A DNA stretch of 64,000 nucleotides from Streptomyces sp. NBC_01465. GTDB taxonomy: Bacteria > Actinomycetota > Actinomycetes > Streptomycetales > Streptomycetaceae. The notes beneath the pieces are model-generated. The model saw nothing but the letters and a program-made list of their open reading frames with translations. It did not search any database and was not told the origin of the DNA. The stretch's first letter is position 1. The number at the start of each line of letters is the position of its first letter. The stretch is taken from positions 1,550,001 through 1,614,000 of the forward strand of contig NZ_CP109467.1 of assembly GCF_036227325.1 (NCBI RefSeq), read 5' to 3'. The translations under genes and the position numbers were made by a program. Below are positions 7,577 to 14,688 of the stretch, one piece after another.

Positions 7577-7601
7577 ACTGTAGGAGCGCGGCCGACGCAC
7601 G
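7577..7601 (-). promoter_or_regulatory. Candidate promoter of the Y RNA
   Basis: On the minus strand a TACAGT -10 (7582-7577) lies about seven bases before the GTCCAG that would form the 5' end of the closed Y RNA. The closest upstream -35-like hexamer is TTGGCG, some 19 bp away, a weak match. The position agrees with the secondary structure, which is the main support. Confidence 0.4.
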
Positions 7602-7686
7602 CGCCAAGGGTTTTAGGGGACGGCGCAACCAAGTGCGCCCCCGGACGCGTCGCACAGATCATCACCAGCCCGAAGGGGGCCACCGC

Positions 7687-8574
7687 ATGGCACAGGTCGC
7701 GGGGTACCGGATCGTCGCACCGCTCGGCGGGGCCGGGGATCAGCTCGGGATCGCGCCCGACGGGCGTTATGTCGTCGTACGGACCGTCAGTGAACGCCTC
7801 GCCGCCGACCCGGAGTTCCGCGAGCACTTCCGCCGCGAGACCACCGCCGCGCGGGCCGTGACCGGCCCGTACACCGCCAATGTCGTGGGCGCCGACGCGG
7901 ACGCGCCGCGCCCGTGGGTCGCCGCCGAGCACTTCGCGGGCGTCTCGCTCTCGGAGTCGGTCGCGACGCTGGGGCCGCTGGGTCCCGGTGATCTCGGTTC
8001 GCTGGGTGTGATGGCGGCCGAGGGCCTGCACCGGATCCATTCGGCGGGGATTCTGCACTACGGGCTCAAGCCGGCCACGGTGGTCGTCACCCGCGGCGGC
8101 CCCGTGGTCACCGGCTTCGGCGGGTGCGGGAGCGGTGGCTCGCCCGGGTTCATCGCGCCCGAACTCCTCAGCGGCGAGGGCGGTTCGGGGCCCGCCGCCG
8201 ATGTGTTCGCCCTGGGTGCGCTGCTCGCGCTGGCCGCCACCGGGCGCAATCCGCACGGTGCGGGCGGTGCGCAGCAGGTGCTGTACCGGACGCGGCACTC
8301 GGGGCCCGACCTGGTGGGCGTACCGGGCACGGAGTGGCCGGGCTTCCTCGCGCGCTGCCTCGCCAAGTACCCCGCGGACCGTCCCTCCGTACCGGAGCTG
8401 GCGCGGTGGTGTGCCGCGCGGGCGGGCGAGGAGCCGTGGTGGGACCGGGAGCCGCTGGCCGGGATGATCGCGAGCGAGCAGGAGTACCTCGCCGAACTCG
8501 CCGCGATGGACGGCGAGTTCGGCGACGGTGTGGACGACGGATTTAGCGGGGCTGGCGCTTCCACGGGCCTGTGA
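7687..8574 (+). CDS. Pseudokinase of the Ser/Thr kinase (Hanks) family
   Basis: 295 aa with a protein-kinase-like layout (GYRIVAPLGGAG glycine-loop region; GSPGFIAPELLSGEG activation/APE segment; ADVFALGALLALAATGRNP helix F; C-lobe to RPSVPELARW). The three catalytic positions are changed: the VAIK lysine is Arg32 (YVVVRTV), the HRD aspartate is Gly126 (HYGLKP), and DFG reads GFG at 143-145. It should therefore be kinase-dead. No membrane segment or PASTA repeats are seen. ATG 7687 follows GGGGG of the ribosome binding site. It is divergent from the Y RNA/rsr unit and its end overlaps the convergent PhoX gene by 32 bp. Role unknown; a scaffold or nucleotide sensor is a guess. Confidence 0.78.
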   Translation: MAQVAGYRIVAPLGGAGDQLGIAPDGRYVVVRTVSERLAADPEFREHFRRETTAARAVTGPYTANVVGADADAPRPWVAAEHFAGVSLSESVATLGPLGPGDLGSLGVMAAEGLHRIHSAGILHYGLKPATVVVTRGGPVVTGFGGCGSGGSPGFIAPELLSGEGGSGPAADVFALGALLALAATGRNPHGAGGAQQVLYRTRHSGPDLVGVPGTEWPGFLARCLAKYPADRPSVPELARWCAARAGEEPWWDREPLAGMIASEQEYLAELAAMDGEFGDGVDDGFSGAGASTGL

Positions 8575-10000
8575 TGGCGAGCATGATGCCCGGCACCTGG
8601 ATGTTGGCGAAGAGGGTGTCGCCGTCGGGCGAGAACGTCACGCCGGTGAACTCGCTCCACTCGGGGTCGTCCGCCGTGCCGATGTTGAGCTCGTTGCGGG
8701 CGATCGGGTACGTGACGCCGCTCTCGGTCGCGCCGAAGAGGTGCGAGACACCCTCGCCGTCCTCGGCGATGACCAGGCCGCCGTACGGGGAGACGGTGAT
8801 GTTGTCGGGGCCGTCGAAGGCGCCGTCGACCGAGGGGTCGGGGTTGACGCCGAGGAGCACCTTCAGGGTCAGCGTGCGGCGCTTCGGGTCGTAGAACCAG
8901 ACCTGGCCGTCGTGCTGGACGGGGCTCTCGGCGCGGGCGAACGAGGAGACGATGTACGTGCCGCCGTCGCCCCACCACATGCCTTCGAGCTTGCGCGCCC
9001 GGGTGACCTGGGTGTCGGTGAACTGCTTGCGCACGGAGACCGACTTGGCGTCGCGGTCGGGGACGTCGACCCAGTCCACGCCGTAGACCGTGCCGATCTT
9101 CGTGGCGCGCGAGAGGTCGTCGACGAAGTTGCCGTGCTTGTCGAAGACCTTGGTGGCCTGGAGGACGCCCGCGTCGTCGGCGAGCGTGCGGAGCTTGCCG
9201 CGGCCGTGCTTGAAGCCCTCCGGCGGGGTCCAACGGTAGAGCAGGCCGTTGGGGCCCGACGCGTCCTCCGTGAGGTAGAGGTGGCCGCGCTTCGGGTCGA
9301 CGACGACGGCCTCGTGGGCGTAACGGCCCAGCGCCTTGATGGGCTTGGGGGCGCGGTTGGCGCGCCGGTCGTGGGGGTCGACCTCGAAGACGTAGCCGTG
9401 GTCCTTGGTGAAGCCGTTCTTGCCGGCCTTGTCCTCGGTCTCCTCGCAGGTCAGCCAGGTGCCCCAAGGGGTGGAACCGCCGGCGCAGTTGGTGGCGGTG
9501 CCGGCGATGCCGACCCACTCGGCGACCTCGCCGCCGCGGTGCACCTCGACGACCGTGCAGCCGCCGGCGGCGGCCGGGTCGTAGACGAGGCCCTCGGTGA
9601 GCGGGACGGGGTGCGGCCAGTCGGCGCGGGCGCCGGCCAGCTCGTGGTTGTTGACCAGGAGCGTGGTGCCGCGCGAGCCCGCGAAGGTGGCGGTGCCGTC
9701 GTGGTTGGAGGGGGTGGACTCACCCGACTCCAGCTTGGTGACGCCGGTGCGGGTGATGATCCGGTACGAGAAGCCCTTGGGCAGCGCGAGTATGCCCTTG
9801 GGGTCGGAGATCAGGGCGCCGTACCCCGGGGTGTGGTGGTGCCCGTGGCCATGACCGTGGTCGTGCCCGTGTCCGGAGCTGTGCTCCTCGGCGGCGAGGG
9901 CGCCGGGCGCGGTGGCCAGGGCTCCCACGGCGCCGGTGAGGGCGACCCCCGCACCGGTGAGTGCGGACTGTCTGGTGAACTCCCTGCGGCTGAGCGGCAT
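8543..10000 (-). CDS. PhoX-type (DUF839) secreted phosphatase
   Basis: 485 aa. The twin-arginine signal SRREFTRQS followed by a hydrophobic stretch to ALAA (about residue 36) directs Tat export; a His-rich linker HSSGHGHDHGHGHGHHH follows, possibly metal-binding. The mature part is a PhoX/DUF839 beta-propeller with TWLTCEETED, YVFEVDPHD, LGRYAHEAVVVDP and GPDNITVSPYGGLVIAEDG segments. PhoX enzymes are iron/calcium alkaline phosphatases acting on phosphomonoesters outside the cell. A PHO-box-like direct repeat upstream (10059-10080) fits phosphate-starvation control by PhoP. Phosphatase activity is inferred from the family; some DUF839 proteins are uncharacterised. Confidence 0.87.
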   Translation of the reverse strand: MPLSRREFTRQSALTGAGVALTGAVGALATAPGALAAEEHSSGHGHDHGHGHGHHHTPGYGALISDPKGILALPKGFSYRIITRTGVTKLESGESTPSNHDGTATFAGSRGTTLLVNNHELAGARADWPHPVPLTEGLVYDPAAAGGCTVVEVHRGGEVAEWVGIAGTATNCAGGSTPWGTWLTCEETEDKAGKNGFTKDHGYVFEVDPHDRRANRAPKPIKALGRYAHEAVVVDPKRGHLYLTEDASGPNGLLYRWTPPEGFKHGRGKLRTLADDAGVLQATKVFDKHGNFVDDLSRATKIGTVYGVDWVDVPDRDAKSVSVRKQFTDTQVTRARKLEGMWWGDGGTYIVSSFARAESPVQHDGQVWFYDPKRRTLTLKVLLGVNPDPSVDGAFDGPDNITVSPYGGLVIAEDGEGVSHLFGATESGVTYPIARNELNIGTADDPEWSEFTGVTFSPDGDTLFANIQVPGIMLAITGPWKRQPR

Positions 10001-10058
10001 CGCGGGTCTCCTGAAGGACTCGTACGGGCTCGGGCGATTGCGGGCTCACCGTCCCGCC

Positions 10059-10080
10059 CGCGTATAAACGGAGGTTGAAC
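10059..10080 (-). promoter_or_regulatory. PHO-box-like direct repeat upstream of the phosphatase
   Basis: On the minus strand GTTCAACCTCC (10080-10070) is followed directly by GTTTATACGCG (10069-10059). Both resemble the 11-bp GTTCACC-type unit of Streptomyces PHO boxes bound by PhoP. It lies 59 bases upstream of the PhoX-type start. The same DNA contains TATAAA (10063-10068), a possible -10 for the divergent SDR gene. Confidence 0.5.
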
Positions 10081-10108
10081 AGCACACGACATCGAGAGGC
10101 CTTTCCCC

Positions 10109-10876
10109 ATGAATCTCCCAACTACGGGTCGCCGGGTTCTCATCAGCGGGGCGTCCCGGGGTCTGGGCCGTGCGGTCGGGCAGGCCTTCGCGGCCAACGG
10201 CGACCGAGTCGCGGTGCACTACGGGTCGCGGCGCGAGGATGCTGAGGCGACGCTCAACTCCCTTACGGGGAAAGGGCATGTGCTCGTCGGCGGCGATCTG
10301 TCGGACCCCGCCGGAGCAGCCGCGGTCGCGGACGCGGCGGCCGAAGGTCTGGGCGGGATCGACGTGCTGGTCAACAACGCGGCCGTCAACGTACGCCATC
10401 CGCTCGCCGAGACCTCGTACGAGGAGTGGGCGGCGATCTGGCAGAGCCACGTGTCGGTGAATCTGCTGGCCACGGCGAACCTGAGTCATCTCGCCGCGCG
10501 CCGCATGATCGAGCAGGGCAGGGGCGGGCGGATCGTCAACATCGGTTCGCGGGGCGCCTTCCGGGGCGAGCCCGACCACCCGGCGTACGGGGCGACGAAG
10601 GCGGCGGTGCACGCGCTGGGCCAGTCCCTGGCGGTCTCGCTCGCTCCGTACGGGATCGGGGTGGCCTCCGTGGCGCCCGGATTCTTCGAGACGGAGCGAG
10701 TCGCCGGGCGGCTCAGCGGGGCGGAGGGCGAGGCGATCCGGGCACAGTCGCCCTTCGGGCGGGTGGCTTCGGCGGAGGAGGTGGCGGAGGCGGTGCTGTG
10801 GCTGGCGTCGCCGATGGCTCAGTGGTCGTCGGGCGCGGTGCTCGATTTCAACGGGGCTTCCCACCTTCGTACTTGA
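10109..10876 (+). CDS. Short-chain dehydrogenase/reductase
   Basis: 255 aa classical SDR. The Rossmann motif GASRGLG is at residues 12-18, then DVLVNNAAVN, the Ser of INIGSRGAF, and the catalytic YGATK (Y-x3-K). The end FNGASH replaces the common DGG motif. Probably NADPH-dependent, given the basic residues HYGSRR after strand 2. GAGAGG precedes the ATG at a somewhat long distance. Divergent from the PhoX-type gene. Substrate unknown. Confidence 0.87.
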   Translation: MNLPTTGRRVLISGASRGLGRAVGQAFAANGDRVAVHYGSRREDAEATLNSLTGKGHVLVGGDLSDPAGAAAVADAAAEGLGGIDVLVNNAAVNVRHPLAETSYEEWAAIWQSHVSVNLLATANLSHLAARRMIEQGRGGRIVNIGSRGAFRGEPDHPAYGATKAAVHALGQSLAVSLAPYGIGVASVAPGFFETERVAGRLSGAEGEAIRAQSPFGRVASAEEVAEAVLWLASPMAQWSSGAVLDFNGASHLRT

Positions 10877-10878
10877 TG

Positions 10879-10929
10879 AATCTTCATAAACAAGGTCAAG
10901 TAGAAAGAATCACCTCCAATCTGAAGATT
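10879..10929. repeat. AT-rich segment with 8-bp inverted repeat
   Basis: AATCTTCA (10879-10886) and TGAAGATT (10922-10929) form a perfect inverted repeat with 35 bases between, in a segment much richer in A and T than its surroundings. It lies after the SDR stop and before the protease operon promoter. It might be a weak terminator, a regulator site or a remnant of inserted DNA. Confidence 0.4.
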
Positions 10930-10943
10930 TAGTGCAGAATGCC

Positions 10944-10973
10944 TTGACCCTAGGTGCCGGTCACGATTAGACA
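10944..10973 (+). promoter_or_regulatory. Promoter of the protease operon
   Basis: TTGACC (10944-10949), 18 bp, TAGACA (10968-10973). This is a close match to the vegetative HrdB-type promoter, 38 bases upstream of the first gene of the operon. Confidence 0.6.
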
Positions 10974-11010
10974 TGGCCTTACCTGCTTCACCCGTTGGGG
11001 AGGCGAGCCA

Positions 11011-11250
11011 GTGGACGCAAAACAGGTTCGCACCCTCCACGAGAGCCGGCTCTTGCAGCTGGCCAACGTGACCGGGGTGGGCATCGGGAGGGACGAGCAC
11101 TCGGGAGAAGACGTCATTGTCGTCTTCGTGACCCGGACAGTGCCCCGTGACCGGCTCCGGCAGGAAGACGTGGTTCCGGACGAGCTCGACGGCATACCTG
11201 TGCGCGTGATCGCGATCGGGAACGTCGACGCCCAGCACGACGAGTCGTAA
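11011..11250 (+). CDS. Stand-alone N-terminal module of the protease family
   Basis: 79 aa from GTG 11011, with GGGAGG upstream. The sequence LANVTGVGIGRDEHSGEDVI ... VVFVTRTVPRDRL ... DVVPDELDGIP ... VIAIGNVDAQ is clearly paralogous to residues about 34-98 of the next gene (LANVVGFGHG ... VVVFVTQKVPESML ... DVIAVGHVSAQ). No catalytic domain, no signal peptide. It may pair with, inhibit or present substrates to the downstream protease, as prodomain-like modules can; this is inference. First gene of a three-gene operon. Confidence 0.72.
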   Translation: MDAKQVRTLHESRLLQLANVTGVGIGRDEHSGEDVIVVFVTRTVPRDRLRQEDVVPDELDGIPVRVIAIGNVDAQHDES

Positions 11251-11292
11251 CGGAACCCTGCACACCGATCTAGCAGAAGAAGGTGGTCTGGC

Positions 11293-12453
11293 GTGAGCCA
11301 GCCCGAGATGATGCGCGGCCCGACAGGCGGGCAGATCAGTGACAGTTCCCGACAGCAAGCAACGTCCGACTTCTTGCGGCCGCAGTCGCCGCTGGCCAAT
11401 GTGGTCGGCTTCGGCCACGGCATGAAGTGGACCGACGGACGGCCGACCGGCGAACAGGCCGTCGTCGTGTTCGTCACCCAGAAGGTTCCCGAGTCCATGC
11501 TGCCCGAGCGGGACGTCGTCCCGCAGCAGATGGACGACGGCACCCCGACCGACGTGATCGCGGTGGGTCATGTCTCCGCACAGCGCCACCAGCAGCAGCG
11601 CGGCCAGCGTGGCGTGCCTGCTCAGGAAGGGTCCTACCGCGGCGACGGCAACGTCTCCGAGCAGCTCGCACAGCTCTCGCAGCCGATGCTGGAAGAGCTC
11701 CGTGAGCTGGGTTCCCTGGAGCCGCAGCTCCTCAAGCGCCGTATGCGGCCCGCCCCTTCGGGCATCTCCGTCGGGAACGTACGGGTGACGGCCGGCACGC
11801 TCGGCAGCGTGGTCTACGACTTCCTGCCGGGCGCCACGACGGACCCGCCCGGGCCCGGTCTCGGCACCCCGTCCGCGTTCTACATCCTCTCCAACAACCA
11901 CGTGCTCGCGGACTGCAACCGCGCGCCCCAGGGCAGCGCGATCGTGCAGCCCGGCGTCTTCGACGGCGGGCAGGACCCGGCGGACCGGATCGCGACACTG
12001 GACCGGTTCATCACCGTGCAGTTCGCCCCGCAGATGCCGCTGGAGCGGCAGAACAACATCGTCGACGCGGCGCTCGGCAAGGTCGAGTTCCAGGACGCGA
12101 CGCGTGAGCAGTACTTCAGCGGCGCACCGCGCGCCTGGCGCCGCAAGTCCAACGTGGCGGTCGGCGACCCGGTGAAGAAGACCGGCCGTACGACCAACAT
12201 CAGCTTCGGCCGCATCATCGCGACCGACGCGACGATCGACGTCAACTACGGTACGGCGGGCACGGCCCGCTTCAAGGACCAGATCCTGACCACGAACATC
12301 TCGGCGGGCGGCGACTCCGGTTCGCTGGTGACCTCCCCCGACAACGTCGCGCTCGGCCTGCTCTTCGCGGGTTCGACCGTGGTGACCGTGGTCAACCACA
12401 TCGAGAACGTCCGTGCGCTGCTGCGCGTCGAAATCGCCGAGCAGCTGGCCTGA
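11293..12453 (+). CDS. Cytoplasmic trypsin-like serine protease
   Basis: 386 aa. Residues 34-98 form the VGxG/VVVFVT module shared with the preceding gene; a Gln-rich linker and helix (SEQLAQLSQPMLEELREL) follow; the C-terminal domain is a chymotrypsin-like fold with the triad candidates His203 (ILSNNHVLAD), Asp258 (NNIVDAALG) and Ser342 (ISAGGDSGSLV). No signal peptide or membrane helix, unlike most secreted Streptomyces S1 proteases, so an intracellular role is likely. GTG 11293 follows AAGGTGG at six bases. Related trypsin-like proteins with this N-terminal module are widespread but their bacterial function is not established. Confidence 0.82.
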   Translation: MSQPEMMRGPTGGQISDSSRQQATSDFLRPQSPLANVVGFGHGMKWTDGRPTGEQAVVVFVTQKVPESMLPERDVVPQQMDDGTPTDVIAVGHVSAQRHQQQRGQRGVPAQEGSYRGDGNVSEQLAQLSQPMLEELRELGSLEPQLLKRRMRPAPSGISVGNVRVTAGTLGSVVYDFLPGATTDPPGPGLGTPSAFYILSNNHVLADCNRAPQGSAIVQPGVFDGGQDPADRIATLDRFITVQFAPQMPLERQNNIVDAALGKVEFQDATREQYFSGAPRAWRRKSNVAVGDPVKKTGRTTNISFGRIIATDATIDVNYGTAGTARFKDQILTTNISAGGDSGSLVTSPDNVALGLLFAGSTVVTVVNHIENVRALLRVEIAEQLA

Positions 12454-12467
12454 CGGGAGGAGGCACC

Positions 12468-12920
12468 ATGACCACTCAGGCACGCAAGTCGTCCAAGGGA
12501 CAGTCGTCCCGCTCCGAGCACCGCTACCTCAATCCGCAGGGTGCGGAGGTCAAGACGCGTGACGAGGCATTCGCCACGCAGCAGGACGTGACGGCGGACG
12601 CGGTCCAGACGAGCGCGAAGCTGGAGCTCCACAACGGGTCGATCACCTTCGGCATCGAGGTGAAGTACAACCCGAACACGTACCCGCACGTGGTGACCGG
12701 CGGAAAGATCACCAGCGGCATCAGCGGTGCGCCGTGGGAGATCACGGGCGGTTACATCGGCGAGCAGCTGAGGCTGGACGCGAAGAGGACGGGGCAGGGG
12801 TCGAGCGCGAATACGGTCACGATCGTCGGGGAGTACCAGAATCCTCCGGCGTACCGGGGCACGTACGGGTTCGACGGGGCTTCGTCGTCGTTCAAGCACA
12901 CGACCAAGTACGAGTGCTGA
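12468..12920 (+). CDS. Hypothetical protein of the protease operon
   Basis: 150 aa, 15 bp after the protease stop, with GGGAGGAGG before the ATG. The first 40 residues are polar (KSSKGQSSRSEHRYLNP); the rest alternates short polar/hydrophobic stretches (KLELHNGSITFGIEVKYNPN, VTIVGEYQNP) typical of a beta-sandwich, and it ends in a cysteine (KYEC). No signal peptide, no family recognised. Its place directly behind the protease suggests substrate, inhibitor or partner. Confidence 0.7.
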   Translation: MTTQARKSSKGQSSRSEHRYLNPQGAEVKTRDEAFATQQDVTADAVQTSAKLELHNGSITFGIEVKYNPNTYPHVVTGGKITSGISGAPWEITGGYIGEQLRLDAKRTGQGSSANTVTIVGEYQNPPAYRGTYGFDGASSSFKHTTKYEC

Positions 12921-12935
12921 CGGGTTAGCCGGGTG

Positions 12936-12968
12936 GGGCGGGTCGGGGGGCAACCCCCGGTCCCGCCC
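12936..12968. terminator. Hairpin terminator of the protease operon
   Basis: GGGCGGG (12936-12942) pairs with CCCGCCC (12962-12968), and the inner GGGGG (12945-12949) with CCCCC (12954-12958), around a GCAA loop. It lies between convergent genes and could act in both directions; there is no long T-run. Confidence 0.6.
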
Positions 12969-13034
12969 TTTCCCGTGCTGGGGCGAGCTCCTGTACGCGA
13001 CCTTCGGCCGCGTGTCCTCAATCGCCGGACGGGC

Positions 13035-14477
13035 TTAGTTGCGCGACCTCGCCTTGAACGCCGCCTTGCGGGCGTCCTTCGCCGCCCTCTTGTCGGAGTG
13101 GAGGCGGCCCATCGCCTCCAGTACGTCCGCCGTCGCCGGGTGGTCGACCCGCCACGCCGCCTCGAAGAAGCCCGCGTGCTGTCCGACCAGGCCCTCCACC
13201 AGGCCCTGGAGCTCCTCCAGTTCGCCGTCCGCGTCCAGCTGCGCGGCGATCGTGTCGATCGCCAGCCAGAAGATCATCGACTCCGGCGGGGCGGGCACGT
13301 CCGCGGCCCCCCGCTCGACCAGCCAGACCCGGGCCAGGCCGCCGAGTTCCGCGTCGTCCAGTACGCCCCGGACCTCGGGCTCCGCCTCGTCCGCCGCCAC
13401 CAGCGACAGCGCCTGCTGGCAGTAGAGCCTGCGCAGCGGCGCGCCCTCGTCGCCGCCGCGGGCCGCGGCGAGCAACTCCCGTACGGCGGCGGCCGGTTCG
13501 CGGCCCTCCAGCCAGCCCAGCGTCTCGGCGCGGGCCGAGGACTCGGGGAAGTACGCCAGTGCGTCGAGCAGGACGTCGGCCCCCTTGTCGGCGAGGTCCC
13601 CGACCGCCGGCGCCTCCACGCCCGCATCCAGCATCCGCGCCCGGATGCCGTACAGGCCGAGCGGGGTGAGGCGGACCATGCCGTAGCGCGACACGTCCTC
13701 GTCGTCGAGGGGCTCGGCGGGCTCCTCGCCCTCCTCGACCATCAGCGCCTCGTCGACGGGCTGGTACGCGACGAGCCCGATCGGCTCCAGGACCCTGAAC
13801 TGGTCGTCGAGGCGCATCATCGCCTCCGACACCTGCTCCAGTACGTCGTCGGTCGGCTCCCCCATGTCCTCGGGGACGATCACGGAGGCGGCCAGCGCGG
13901 GCAGCGGCACCGGCTCGCCCTCGGGTCCGTCGCCGGCCACGGTCAGCAGGTACAGATTGCCGAGTACGCCGTCGAGGAACTCCGACTCGATCTCCGGGTC
14001 CCACTCCAGCTTCTCGAAGTCGATCTCGCCGTCCTCGCCCACGAGGTCCGCGAAGTCGTCGAAGAGAGGGGCGATCGCGTCGCCGTACACGGCCTCCAGG
14101 CCGTCCAGCCAGAGCGCGAGGATCTCCTGCGGGCTGCCGGAGGTGACCAGCGCGAGGTTGTCCCCGGCGGTGACCGTGCCCTCGCCGTCCTCCTCTTCCG
14201 GGTCCTCGACGTCGAGGAGGCCGATGTCGACGGCCAGGCGCCACGCCTCGCTCGCGTACGCCGCCCCGTCCTCGTCCGCGGCGAGCCCGAGCGCCTCGGC
14301 CGCGCCGGGCAGCTGCGCCTCGACGAGTTCGCCGCCGGCGGCGACCCGCGTGCCGGGCCCGGCCCAGCGGGCGAGCAGCACGGCCCGCGCGAACAGCGGC
14401 GAGGCGAGCGCGTCGCGCGCGAGCTCCGCGTCGGAGTTCAGCCGCACCGGCGGCAGGGTCGGGCGGTCTCCGGACAT
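13035..14477 (-). CDS. Conserved acidic cytoplasmic protein, function unknown
   Basis: 480 aa, strongly acidic (DVEDPEEEDGEGT; EEGEEPAEPLDDED), no signal peptide or membrane segment, with a short basic C-terminal tail (SDKRAAKDARKAAFKARSRN). Mostly helical, with HEAT-like Leu/Ala-rich stretches in the second half (ALAYFPESSARAETLGWLEG). Such proteins are conserved in streptomycetes without assigned function. ATG 14477 follows AAGGAG. Single gene, divergent from the secreted nuclease. Confidence 0.75.
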   Translation of the reverse strand: MSGDRPTLPPVRLNSDAELARDALASPLFARAVLLARWAGPGTRVAAGGELVEAQLPGAAEALGLAADEDGAAYASEAWRLAVDIGLLDVEDPEEEDGEGTVTAGDNLALVTSGSPQEILALWLDGLEAVYGDAIAPLFDDFADLVGEDGEIDFEKLEWDPEIESEFLDGVLGNLYLLTVAGDGPEGEPVPLPALAASVIVPEDMGEPTDDVLEQVSEAMMRLDDQFRVLEPIGLVAYQPVDEALMVEEGEEPAEPLDDEDVSRYGMVRLTPLGLYGIRARMLDAGVEAPAVGDLADKGADVLLDALAYFPESSARAETLGWLEGREPAAAVRELLAAARGGDEGAPLRRLYCQQALSLVAADEAEPEVRGVLDDAELGGLARVWLVERGAADVPAPPESMIFWLAIDTIAAQLDADGELEELQGLVEGLVGQHAGFFEAAWRVDHPATADVLEAMGRLHSDKRAAKDARKAAFKARSRN

Positions 14478-14548
14478 CGGTGGTTCTCCTTGGGGGGTTA
14501 CGAGTCGGCAGCGCCCCAGCGTAGACGCATTTCACCCCATGCCACCCG

Positions 14549-14591
14549 GTTCATGTACCCGTCAGCTGTCGTCCACCGAGGAACCCTTGAC
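14549..14591 (+). promoter_or_regulatory. PHO-box-like repeats and -35 upstream of the secreted nuclease
   Basis: Three consecutive 11-bp units GTTCATGTACC (14549-14559), CGTCAGCTGTC (14560-14570) and GTCCACCGAGG (14571-14581) loosely match PhoP direct repeat units. They are followed by a perfect TTGACA (14586-14591) as -35, about 100 bases upstream of the gene. A PhoP site just ahead of the -35 would suit activation. Confidence 0.35.
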
Positions 14592-14688
14592 AACTCCCCT
14601 GCTCACACAAGAGATTTACGCGCGTAGAACACTGAGAGCGCCGCCACCCCCTCACCCCTCCTGACCCTCTCACCTCCGGAGTTCCCTG

